Assembly (NCBI GenBank): GCA_020633465.1
Contig: JACKDN010000014.1
Coordinates: 124,001-188,000, forward strand
From: Myxococcales bacterium
GTDB lineage: Bacteria > Myxococcota_A > Bradymonadia > UBA7976 > UBA1532
Length of the DNA: 64,000 bases
Reading direction: 5' to 3'
Shown here: positions 1 through 8,083 of the stretch, piece after piece
Numbering within the stretch: the stretch's first letter is position 1
Layout of the letters: every line of letters starts with the position of its first letter
Notes under the pieces: generated by a model
Told to the model about the DNA's origin: nothing
Seen by the model: only the letters and a program-made list of their open reading frames with translations
The model's database searches: none
Position numbers and translations under genes: made by a program

Positions 1-743
1 ACGTCGCACACCGCGCGGATGCGGATGACCCCGCGCCCGGTGTGGTAGGCCTCGTGAATGCCGCGCGTGCCGTAGATGATGCCGCCGGTCGGGAAGTCCG
101 GCCCCGGCACCATCTGCATCAGCTCGTTGATGCTCACCTCGGGCGTGCGCATCACCGCGACGCAGGCGTCGATGATCTCGCGCAGGTTGTGCGGCGGGAT
201 GTTCGTGGCCATGCCGACCGCGATGCCCGCGCTGCCGTTCACCAGCAGGTTCGGCACCTTGGCCGGCAGCACCAGCGGCTCGCTGCCCGACTCGTCGTAG
301 GTGGGCCCGAACTCGACGGTGTCCTTGTCGATGTCGGCGAGCATCTCGTGCGTGATGCGCGCCATGCGGACCTCGGTGTACCGCATCGCGGCCGCCGGAT
401 CCCCGTCGACGCTGCCGAAGTTGCCCTGGCCGTCGACCAGGGTGTAGCGCATCGAGAAGTCCTGGGCGAGGCGCACGATGGCGTCGTAGACCGCCTGGTC
501 GCCGTGCGGGTGGTACTTGCCGATGCAGTCGCCGACGATGCGCGCCGACTTCTTGTAGGACGAGTTCCAGTTGTTCTTCAGGTCGTGCATCGTGAACAGC
601 ACCCGTCGGTGCACGGGCTTCAGCCCGTCGCGCACGTCGGGGAGCGCACGCCCGATGATCACGGACATGGCGTAGTCCATGTACGAGGTGCGCATCTCGT
701 CTTCGATGTTGATCGGAATGAAGGCGCGGCGGGCGGCGTCCAT
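1..743 (-). CDS. gyrA: DNA gyrase subunit A, N-terminal part (runs off window)
   Basis: Catalytic subunit of the type II topoisomerase that introduces negative supercoils. The first 247 codons are present and the 3' part lies outside the window. Read from ATG at 743 with an AGGTGG Shine-Dalgarno. Family motifs are clear: MDYAMSVIIGRALPDVRDG (residues 22-40), the quinolone-resistance-determining region around residues 74-90, catalytic Tyr122 in AAMRYTE, and GIAVGMATNIPPHNL. The residue aligned with E. coli Ser83 is Gln83, in HGDQAVYD; Asp87 is kept. The motif set fits GyrA better than ParC, but the C-terminal domain that would settle this is missing. Confidence 0.95.
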   Translation of the reverse strand, partial: MDAARRAFIPINIEDEMRTSYMDYAMSVIIGRALPDVRDGLKPVHRRVLFTMHDLKNNWNSSYKKSARIVGDCIGKYHPHGDQAVYDAIVRLAQDFSMRYTLVDGQGNFGSVDGDPAAAMRYTEVRMARITHEMLADIDKDTVEFGPTYDESGSEPLVLPAKVPNLLVNGSAGIAVGMATNIPPHNLREIIDACVAVMRTPEVSINELMQMVPGPDFPTGGIIYGTRGIHEAYHTGRGVIRIRAVCD

Positions 744-776
744 CGTTCCACCTGAAAGCTGTGGAGAAACCGCCGT

Positions 777-805
777 CTTCTACTAGGCGGGCCTCTCAGA
801 GTCAA
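777..805 (-). promoter_or_regulatory. Candidate sigma-70 promoter of gyrA
   Basis: On the minus strand TTGACT (800-805) and TAGAAG (777-782) are separated by 17 bases. The predicted transcription start is near 770, about 27 bases before the gyrA ATG. This is an assignment from consensus only. Confidence 0.5.
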
Positions 806-918
806 CGCGCGCGGCACCCGCCCGAACCTGTCGGGCTTCTCCACACTCCTCGTCGACGGATTCCACAACACTGGCAGCCAGAGCGTCGTGAATGACCGCA
901 AATCGGGCGTCAGAGCGC

Positions 919-934
919 TGGCACGCCCCTTGAT
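919..934 (+). promoter_or_regulatory. Candidate sigma-54-like promoter of the ECF sigma gene
   Basis: TGGCACG, four C, then TTGAT matches the -24 element of the sigma-54 consensus exactly. The -12 element is off by one key base (TTGA instead of TTGC). It lies about 40 bases upstream of the sigma factor ATG at 976, a suitable distance. Confidence 0.35.
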
Positions 935-975
935 ATCTGCTCCGGGCGACTCAGCCGAAACGCACCGGAGACGCC

Positions 976-1566
976 ATGCCCCTCGACGCCGCCCTCACCC
1001 CCGACCGCTTCGCCGACCTCGCCCTCCCCCACCGCCAGACCTTGTTCGCCGGCGCCGTCCGCCTCACCCGCAACGAGGGCGACGCCGAAGACCTCGTCCA
1101 GGAGACCCTGCTGAAGGGCCTGGCCAACATCGACAAGTTCCAGGTGGGCACCAACATGCGGGCCTGGCTGTTCCGCATCATGACCAACACCTTCATCAAC
1201 GGGTACCGCCGCAAGCGCAAGGAGCGGGAGATCCTCGACCGCGAGGGCAGCCACCTCGGCGCCAGCCGGCTGTACGGCCCCGGCCGCGTGTGGGCGCACC
1301 GCAACCCCGAGGGCGCCTACGTCTCGGGCGCCCTGTCGCGCACCGTCGTCGGCGCCATCGAGCAGGTGCCCGAGAAGTTCCGCGTGGTGGTGCTGCTGGC
1401 CGATCTGATGGACTTCAGCTACGCCGAGATCGCCGAGATCGTCGGCTGCCCGGTGGGCACGGTGATGAGTCGATTGTTCCGGGGGCGCCAGCACCTGCGC
1501 CGGCGGCTCGAGACCTACGCGGTCGAGCACCACATCCTGCCCGCCGCCGTGCCGATGGCCGCCTGA
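976..1566 (+). CDS. ECF-type RNA polymerase sigma factor
   Basis: A 196-residue extracytoplasmic-function sigma factor that would direct RNA polymerase to alternative promoters. Region 2 is visible around residues 18-75, with NEGDAEDLVQETLLKGL and the WLFRIMTN segment. Region 4 is around residues 130-180, with the helix-turn-helix DFSYAEIAEIVGCPVGTVMSRL. No anti-sigma factor is encoded next to it: the downstream gene converges from the other strand 1 base after the stop. Its control must therefore come from elsewhere, possibly from the sigma-54-like sequence upstream. Regulon unknown. Confidence 0.9.
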   Translation: MPLDAALTPDRFADLALPHRQTLFAGAVRLTRNEGDAEDLVQETLLKGLANIDKFQVGTNMRAWLFRIMTNTFINGYRRKRKEREILDREGSHLGASRLYGPGRVWAHRNPEGAYVSGALSRTVVGAIEQVPEKFRVVVLLADLMDFSYAEIAEIVGCPVGTVMSRLFRGRQHLRRRLETYAVEHHILPAAVPMAA

Positions 1567-1567
1567 C

Positions 1568-3106
1568 CTAGCGCGGGTAGCTCTCGCCCGCCGCCGCGCG
1601 CGCCTCGCGCCACACCTCGATCGCGATCACGAAGGCCTCCACGCACACCGGATCGAACTGGGTGCCCGAGCAGCGCTTCAGCTCGGCGACGGCGAACTCG
1701 TGGGTCAACGCGCTGCGGTAGGCCCGGTGGCTGGTCATCGCGTCGTAGCTGTCGGCCACCGCCATGATGCGCGCCATGAGCGGAATCTTCAGGCCCTCGA
1801 GGCCCCGCGGGTAGCCCCGCCCGTCGTACCGCTCGTGGTGCCCGCCGATGGCCGGCAGCACCTCGCGGAAGCACGGGATGGGCCCCAGCAGCTCCTCGCC
1901 GTACACCGGGTGCATCTTGAAGCGCTCGTACTCCTCGTCGGTGAGGGGCCCGGGCTTGTTGAGCTCTTCGGTGCGGATCTTCATCTTGCCGATGTCGTGC
2001 AGCCGCCCGGCTTGATGGATCAGCTCGACGAAGTCCTCGTCGAGGCCCATCTGGCGCGCGGTGATCTCGGCGAAGTCCGCCACCCGAGCGCTGTGGCCCG
2101 CCGTGTAGCGGTCCTTCTCTTCCAGCGTCGTGACCAGCGCCTCGATGGTGTGGCGGAAGGTGCGCTCGAGCGTCTCGAACAGCTGCGCGTTGTGCACCGC
2201 CGCGGCGGCGCGGTCGGCGATGATCGTCATCAGCTTGCGGTCGCCCTCGATGAACGGGCGCCCGCCGTGGCGCACCGCCAGCAGCAACCCCAGCAGCTTG
2301 TGCCGCCCGATGAGCGGGGTCATCAGCAGCGACGTCACCTCGGCGGTCGTGTCGCTGCCCCGCAGGAAACGGAAGGCGCGCCCCTGGTTGGCCAGCACCG
2401 CGCCGTGCAGGCCCAGCGCCGCCTCGGTCAGGTCGTGTTCCGTCAGCGGCTCGCCTTCGCCGACGCTGGCGCCCTCCCACCGCACGTCCTCGTCGGGCAG
2501 CAGGATCACGCTCACCCGGTCGGCGTGCGTCTGCTCGCGCACGGTGTCGACGATCAGGCTGAGGGTGCGGTCGAGGTCGGGCTCGTCGCCGATGCGCGCG
2601 GCCAGCTGGTACAGCGACAGGGCCGCGCGCAGCTCGATGTTCTCGGCGCGCAGCCGCTGCTGCTCGAGGCCGCGGCGCACCGTGTGGACCACCTCTTCGA
2701 CCTTGAAGGGCTTGAGCACGTAATCGAACGCGCCGCGCTTCATGGCCTCGATGGCCGTCTCGACCGTGCCGTAGCCGGTCATGATGAGGGTGACGACCTC
2801 GGGGTACTCGTTGCGGATGGACTCGAGCAGCTCGAGGCCGCCCATCTGGGGCATCTTCAGGTCGCTCAGGACGAGGTGCACGGCGTTCTCGGCCAGCACG
2901 TCCAGCGCGGCGCGGCCGTTCTCGGCCGTCAGCACCTGGTAGCCCTCCATCAAGAGGAAGTCGGAGAGGATCTCGCGGATGACCTGCTCGTCGTCGACGA
3001 CGAGCACGCGCGCCTGGGCCTGGGCGTCGAAGGGCGAGGGTTGCATCTCGGGCAGCGCGTCCCGTCCGTTGCGACGGGGCGGCAAAGGCACTGCATCGGA
3101 GTTCAT
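1568..3106 (-). CDS. Response regulator with REC, GAF and HD-GYP domains
   Basis: A 512-residue cytoplasmic regulator predicted to degrade cyclic di-GMP under two-component control. The receiver domain (about residues 33-150) keeps the phospho-acceptor Asp82 (LVLSDLKMP) and the conserved Lys (VLKPFK). A GAF-like sensor segment follows (about 180-330). The HD-GYP phosphodiesterase domain (about 335-500) has HDIGK, HPVYGEELL and HHERYDGRGYPRGL. The start at ATG 3106 is preceded by AGGAGGG at good spacing; an in-frame upstream extension exists but lacks this signal. A good -10-like TATGAT lies at 3205-3210 on the same strand with no clear -35. No partner kinase is adjacent. Cyclic di-GMP would be relevant to the pili and exopolysaccharide encoded further on. 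Confidence 0.92.
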   Translation of the reverse strand: MNSDAVPLPPRRNGRDALPEMQPSPFDAQAQARVLVVDDEQVIREILSDFLLMEGYQVLTAENGRAALDVLAENAVHLVLSDLKMPQMGGLELLESIRNEYPEVVTLIMTGYGTVETAIEAMKRGAFDYVLKPFKVEEVVHTVRRGLEQQRLRAENIELRAALSLYQLAARIGDEPDLDRTLSLIVDTVREQTHADRVSVILLPDEDVRWEGASVGEGEPLTEHDLTEAALGLHGAVLANQGRAFRFLRGSDTTAEVTSLLMTPLIGRHKLLGLLLAVRHGGRPFIEGDRKLMTIIADRAAAAVHNAQLFETLERTFRHTIEALVTTLEEKDRYTAGHSARVADFAEITARQMGLDEDFVELIHQAGRLHDIGKMKIRTEELNKPGPLTDEEYERFKMHPVYGEELLGPIPCFREVLPAIGGHHERYDGRGYPRGLEGLKIPLMARIMAVADSYDAMTSHRAYRSALTHEFAVAELKRCSGTQFDPVCVEAFVIAIEVWREARAAAGESYPR

Positions 3107-3331
3107 CCACTTCCCTCCTCGGTCACCCGGGGCGACCCGATCGGCCCGGCCCGGGGTGGGACAAAGTACCACCTCGCCCCACGTCCGCCAAACCCCACCG
3201 GTCCATCATAGGGAAATCGCGCGCGCAACGCAGGTCGGCGGCCCGCGCCCGCGCCGCGGCGCCGTCGTTGCCCCCCGCGCCCGAGTCGTGGCTCAATGGC
3301 GCCGACGCGGGGGTGCGAGGGGCGAGCCCGA

Positions 3332-5134
3332 ATGCGCTGGCTGAACGCCGACCGGGCGCTGGCATGGGGGGTGGCGGCGGCGATCGCGGTGGTGGTCTTC
3401 CCCCTGCCGACCCCTCTGCTCGACGGGCTGCTGGCCGCCCAGCTCGGCCTCTCGATCGTCGTGCTCGTGGCCGCCCTGGGCGTGCGCGATCCCCTCGACC
3501 TGTCGTCCTTCCCCGCGGTGCTGCTGCTGACCACGCTGCTGCGCCTGGCGCTCAACGTGTCGACCACGCGCCTCATCCTGGGCCAGGCCGACGCCGGCGA
3601 CGTGGTGGCCGCGTTCGGCGACGTGGTCGTCGCGGGCAACGTGCTGGTGGGCCTCGTCGTGTTCGGCGTGCTGACCCTGGTGCAGTTCCTCGTCATCTCG
3701 CAGGGCGCCGAGCGCGTGGCGCAGGTGGCGGCGCGCTTCGCCCTCGACGGCCTGCCCGGCGCCCAGCTGGCCATCGACGCCGAGCTGCGGGCCGGCCAGC
3801 TGGGGCCCGAGGCCGCCCGCGCCCGCCGCGATCGCCTGGCCCGTCAGTCGGGCATGTACGGCGCGCTCGACGGCGCCATGAAGTTCGTGCGCGGCGACGC
3901 CCTCGCGGGCCTCGCCATCGTCGCCATCAACGCGGTCGCCGGCGTCGCCATCGGCATGGGTCAGCGCGGCCTGAGCCTGGGCGACGCGGTGCAGCTGTAC
4001 ACGACGCTGACGGTGGGCGACGGGCTGGTCACGCAGCTGCCCGCGGTGCTCACCGCCACGGCGGCGGCGCTGGTCGCCACGCGCACCGCCTCGCCCGATC
4101 CGCGCGGCCTGGGCACCGCCCTGGCCCGGCAGCTGGCGGCGGACGGCCGCCCGCTGATCGTGGCGGCCGGCCTGCTGGCCCTGCTGGCCCTGCTGCCCGG
4201 CCTGCCGACCCTGCCGCTCGCCGGCGTCGCGCTCGGGCTGGGCGGCCTGGCGTTCGTGGTCCGCCGCGACCTCGAGCCGCCCACCCTCGCCGCGCCCCTC
4301 GAGGCCCTGCGGCCGCCGCCGGCCCTCGGGCTCGACCTGGGGCCCGACGCCGCGTCCGCCCTGGGCCCGCACCCCGCCGCGGTGGTCGAGCAGGCGCGCC
4401 TCGACTTCGCGCGCACCTACGGCGTCACCCCACCGGCGGTGGCCCTCACCCAGGGCGGCTCGGCCGGCTACGCGGTCCGCGTGGCCGACGTGCCGGTCGC
4501 CCGGGGCACGCTGGTCGAGGGGGACGCCGCGCGCGCCCTGGCGGCCCACCTGACCGCCACCTGGCGCCAGCATCCCGAGGCCGTCCTGCCGGTGCAGCAC
4601 GTCGCCGACCGGCTGCAGGCGCTCGAGGCCACCGATCCGGCGCTCGTGCGCGCCGCCGTGCCCCGGCGCGTGGACGTCCCGCGGCTGGCCGTCCTGCTGC
4701 GCGAGCTGCTGCGCGAGGACGTGCCGGTGCGCGATCTGCGCGCGGCGCTCGAGGTGCTGGCCGCCCTGCCCCCCACCTGCACCGAGCCCGCCGATCAGCT
4801 GCGCGCCCTGCGCCGCGGCCTGGCCGCCCACATCACCGCGCGCGTCGCGCCCGACGCGGCCGTCGACGTCCTGTTCCCCTCGGCCGCGGTCGAGGACGCC
4901 CTGCGGGCGCCCACGGGGCTCGGGCTGGACGCCACCGACGACCTGCTCGAGGCGCTGGCCGAGCAGCGCTCGCAGTTCCCCGGGGCCATCCTGATGGCGG
5001 CGGCCGACGTCCGGGCGCCGCTGCGCGCGCTGGTGGCCGGGCGGCTGCCCGAGCTGGCGGTCGTCAGCGCAGACGAGCTGCTGCCCGGCGTGCGCACGCG
5101 CGCCGTCGGCCTCGTGGGTGATCAGCGGGCGTAG
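3332..5134 (+). CDS. FHIPEP family export-gate protein (FlhA/SctV-like), solitary
   Basis: A 600-residue member of the FlhA/SctV family, the inner-membrane export gate of flagellar and injectisome type III secretion. The N-terminal half carries several membrane segments and family sequence such as LLTTLLRLALNVSTTRLIL and a signature-like AQLAIDAELRAGQL followed by GALDGAMKFVRGDA. The C-terminal half corresponds to the cytosolic FlhA-C domain, including a recognisable HVADRLQALEATDPALV stretch. It is shorter than typical FlhA (about 690 residues). ATG 3332 is chosen because GAGGGG precedes it and the membrane domain begins at once. No other type III or flagellar gene is nearby. The last 13 bases overlap the convergent RqcH-like gene. 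Confidence 0.87.
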   Translation: MRWLNADRALAWGVAAAIAVVVFPLPTPLLDGLLAAQLGLSIVVLVAALGVRDPLDLSSFPAVLLLTTLLRLALNVSTTRLILGQADAGDVVAAFGDVVVAGNVLVGLVVFGVLTLVQFLVISQGAERVAQVAARFALDGLPGAQLAIDAELRAGQLGPEAARARRDRLARQSGMYGALDGAMKFVRGDALAGLAIVAINAVAGVAIGMGQRGLSLGDAVQLYTTLTVGDGLVTQLPAVLTATAAALVATRTASPDPRGLGTALARQLAADGRPLIVAAGLLALLALLPGLPTLPLAGVALGLGGLAFVVRRDLEPPTLAAPLEALRPPPALGLDLGPDAASALGPHPAAVVEQARLDFARTYGVTPPAVALTQGGSAGYAVRVADVPVARGTLVEGDAARALAAHLTATWRQHPEAVLPVQHVADRLQALEATDPALVRAAVPRRVDVPRLAVLLRELLREDVPVRDLRAALEVLAALPPTCTEPADQLRALRRGLAAHITARVAPDAAVDVLFPSAAVEDALRAPTGLGLDATDDLLEALAEQRSQFPGAILMAAADVRAPLRALVAGRLPELAVVSADELLPGVRTRAVGLVGDQRA

Positions 5135-6516
5135 AGCCGGGCGATGCGTTCCGCGCCGTCGGTGACCGTCAGCGCGCGCGCGTCGGCGATCGTCACGCGC
5201 CCGGGCCCCGCGCCCGGCACCGCGCGGACGTGCTTGCGGCGCGTCACCGTGACGTCGACGACGGTCTCGCCCCGCAGATCGGAGTGGTGCGCGGCCAGGG
5301 CGGCCGCGTCCAGCAGGGTCTCGGGGTGCGGATCCCGCCCGCGCGCGGGCAGCGGCACGACGACGTGCGCCCCCGGGGCGTCGCGCACGTGCAGCCAGAG
5401 GTCGTTGCCGCGGGCCACGTGGAAGGTGGTCGCGTGGTTGTCGGCGCCCCCGCGGCCCACCAGGATGCGCTCGCCCGCGCGGCTCTCGAACACGCGGTAG
5501 GGCAGGCGCGTGGTGGTCGCGCGGCGCCCGCCGCCGCCCGCCTTCTCGCGGAACAGGCCGGCTGCGCGGAGCGCCTCGGTGAGCCCCTCGAGGTCGTCGT
5601 GCGCGGCATCCAAGGCGTCGAGCCGCTCGAGATTGGATTCGACCTCGACCAGCCGCGCCAGCGCGTGCTCGGCGCCGTCGCGCGCCTTGCGGTAGCGCTG
5701 GAACAGCCGCTCGACGTTGGCCGGGCCGTCCAGGGCGGGGTCGAGCGGCACCTCGACGAGGGGCGCCCCCTCGGCGTACCAGTCCTGCACCCGCGCGGTC
5801 GCGTCGCCGCGCGTCACCCGGTGCAGCTGGGTTTTGAGAAGCTCGCCCCAACGCCGCCACTGATCGGCGGCGTCGCTGCGCGCGAGATCCGCCTCGACGT
5901 TCGCCCGCAGGCGCTCGAGGCGCTTGCGCACCGTGCGCAGCAGGCGCGCGCGCTCGGCCTCGGCGCTCGCCTCGGCGGCGGCCGCCAGGCGGACCCGCGC
6001 CTCGCGCTCGACGGCTCGGGGATCGGTGAAGCGAGGCGGCGTCAGCGGGCGCGGCGGCGGCGGGGGCGGTGGAACGTAGGCGTCGCCGGTGCCCAGACCG
6101 CGGCCCGGCGCGAAGCGGCGCGCCGTCGCCACGACGCGATCGTCCGCGTCCACCGCGATCAGGTTGGCGTGCCGCCCGGTCAGCTCGGCGACCAGCCGGC
6201 CACCCTCGAACTGCAGGGTGATCACGCGGTCGTCGGGGTCGAGGGTCAGCGCGTCCAGGCGCCGCCCGGCGGCCACGGCGCGCAGCCAGTCGACCAGCGC
6301 GGGCGGCTCGGGCAGCGTCGGGCCCTGCGCGTCGGCCTCGGCCAGGCGGGGGGCGCCCGGCGCGCAGGACAGCACCAGGTGGACGGTCTCACCGGGTCGG
6401 CGCACCCGCAGCACGACGGTGTGCGGATCCGGCGCGCGCACCTTCTGCACCTGGCCGCCGACGACGCGGGGCCGCAGCGCGTCGGCGACGGCGGCGAGCT
6501 CCGCGTGGCTCAGCAC
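5122..6516 (-). CDS. rqcH: NFACT family protein, RqcH-like (ribosome quality control)
   Basis: A 464-residue homologue of bacterial RqcH and eukaryotic Rqc2, which bind stalled 60S/50S subunits and add C-terminal tails to blocked nascent chains. The NFACT-N domain (about 1-150) contains DDRVITLQF, whose Asp-Arg pair matches the tailing-essential DR motif, and ELTGRHANLIAVD. A Pro-rich stretch and coiled-coil middle follow, then the NFACT-R domain with NDLWLHVRDAPGAHVVV. It is about 100 residues shorter than B. subtilis RqcH, mostly in the middle. GTG start at 6516 follows GAGGTGGG. The older family name is fibronectin-binding protein. Confidence 0.82.
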   Translation of the reverse strand: MLSHAELAAVADALRPRVVGGQVQKVRAPDPHTVVLRVRRPGETVHLVLSCAPGAPRLAEADAQGPTLPEPPALVDWLRAVAAGRRLDALTLDPDDRVITLQFEGGRLVAELTGRHANLIAVDADDRVVATARRFAPGRGLGTGDAYVPPPPPPPRPLTPPRFTDPRAVEREARVRLAAAAEASAEAERARLLRTVRKRLERLRANVEADLARSDAADQWRRWGELLKTQLHRVTRGDATARVQDWYAEGAPLVEVPLDPALDGPANVERLFQRYRKARDGAEHALARLVEVESNLERLDALDAAHDDLEGLTEALRAAGLFREKAGGGGRRATTTRLPYRVFESRAGERILVGRGGADNHATTFHVARGNDLWLHVRDAPGAHVVVPLPARGRDPHPETLLDAAALAAHHSDLRGETVVDVTVTRRKHVRAVPGAGPGRVTIADARALTVTDGAERIARLYAR

Positions 6517-6620
6517 GGCATCCCACCTCGGGTGGCCCTTCCGGGTCGGCCGCGATTGCGGCTCGGCGGGGGCGAGTGATAGAAGTTCTCCATTTCGGCC
6601 AAGAGCATCGAGGAGAGGGC

Positions 6621-8081
6621 ATGAAGCTGTCGACCTTCGCGGGTGACGTCACCGCGTTCGAGGGAGGGCTCGTCGCGGTCGGCCGCGCCCAGGGCGCCGA
6701 GGCCAGCGAGGCCGAGAAGGCCCTCGACGCGGCCCTCGGCGGGGCCCTGTCCGCGGCCGCCGAGCGCCTGCGGTTCAAGGGCAAGGCCGGGCAGAAGGTG
6801 GCGCTGGACACGCTGGGCAAGCTGCCCTGCGCCCGGGTGCTGCTGCTGGGCACCGGCGACGACGACACCCCCGCCGGGCTGCGCGACTTCGCGTCGGGCG
6901 CGGTCAACGAGGCGCTCAGCCAGCGGCTCGATCGAGTGGGCCTGGTGCCCGCGCGCGCCGAGGACGCGCGGCAGCTGGCGCTGGGCGCGCGCCTGGGCGC
7001 CTACCGCTTCGAGGACTACAAGAAGGTCGACGAGGAGGCCCCGCCCGCGCGCGTCGAGCGCTTCGAGCTGCTGACCGACGCCGCGGTGGGCGACGCCCTC
7101 GAGGCCGGCGACGCGCTGGCCGACGCGGTGTGCCTGGCGCGGACGCTGACCAACGCGCCCCCGAACGTCTGCAACCCGCAGTACCTGGCCGAGATCGCCG
7201 CGGACATCGCGAAGGCGCCCAACGTCACGCTGCGGGTGATCGAGGGCGACGAGCTGGTGAAGCTGGGCATGGGCGGCGTGCTGGCGGTGGGCGGCGGGTC
7301 GAGCAGCCCGCCGCGCGTGATTCACCTCACCTACCACCCGCCGGGCGCCAGCAAGGACGACGCGCTGGCCTTCGTCGGCAAGGGCATCACCTTCGACAGC
7401 GGCGGCCTGAACGTGAAGACGGCCAAGGGCATGGCCGAGATGTTCATCGACATGGGCGGCGCGGCGGCCGTGCTGGGCGCGATGCGCGCGGTGGCGTCGC
7501 TGCAGCCCGACTCGATCGTGCACGGCATCGTCGGCGCCGCCGAGAACATGCCCGACGGCGCCAGCTATCGGCCCAGCGACATCCTGACGATGTACAGCGG
7601 CAAGACGGTCGAGGTGCTCAACACCGACGCCGAGGGGCGCCTGGTGCTGGCCGATTGCATCCACTACGCCACCGAGCTCGAGCCGCGCGGCATCATCGAT
7701 CTCGCGACGCTGACCGGCGCCTGCATGGTGGCCCTCGGGCCCTACTACTCGGCCGTGCTGAGCGACGACGAAGCCCTGTGCGAGCAGGTGCTCGCCGCCG
7801 GCAAGGCGGCTGACGAGCGCCTGTGGCGCCTGCCGCTCGACCCCAAGCTGGCGAAGACGCTCGAGAGCAAGCGGGCCGACATCACCAACCTGGGCGGCCC
7901 CTACGGCGGCGCCATCACCGCCGCGCAGTTCCTGCAGAACTTCAAGGGCGACACGCCGTGGGTCCACCTCGACATCGCCGGCGCGGTGCTGGCCGAGAAG
8001 GACGACGGGCACATCCGCGCGGGCGCGACCGGCTTCGGCGTGCTGACCCTGTGGTCGCTCATCGAGGCGGCCGCGAACTGA
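6621..8081 (+). CDS. pepA: Leucyl aminopeptidase (M17)
   Basis: A 486-residue cytosolic dizinc exopeptidase that removes N-terminal Leu and other residues from peptides. The catalytic C-terminal domain shows the metal ligands and signature in KGITFDSGG, the following FIDMGG, and NTDAEGRLVLADC. The N-terminal domain is divergent, as is usual in M17. ATG 6621 is preceded by AGGAGAGG; an ATG 15 codons upstream lacks such a site. It is the first gene of a run that continues 2 bases later into the Omp85 gene, suggesting one transcript. Confidence 0.93.
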   Translation: MKLSTFAGDVTAFEGGLVAVGRAQGAEASEAEKALDAALGGALSAAAERLRFKGKAGQKVALDTLGKLPCARVLLLGTGDDDTPAGLRDFASGAVNEALSQRLDRVGLVPARAEDARQLALGARLGAYRFEDYKKVDEEAPPARVERFELLTDAAVGDALEAGDALADAVCLARTLTNAPPNVCNPQYLAEIAADIAKAPNVTLRVIEGDELVKLGMGGVLAVGGGSSSPPRVIHLTYHPPGASKDDALAFVGKGITFDSGGLNVKTAKGMAEMFIDMGGAAAVLGAMRAVASLQPDSIVHGIVGAAENMPDGASYRPSDILTMYSGKTVEVLNTDAEGRLVLADCIHYATELEPRGIIDLATLTGACMVALGPYYSAVLSDDEALCEQVLAAGKAADERLWRLPLDPKLAKTLESKRADITNLGGPYGGAITAAQFLQNFKGDTPWVHLDIAGAVLAEKDDGHIRAGATGFGVLTLWSLIEAAAN

Positions 8082-8083
8082 CG

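Noticed and set aside
3332..5134. Evidence for a flagellum or injectisome in this window
   Set aside because: Only one FHIPEP gene is present; no other export, basal-body or needle gene was found nearby.
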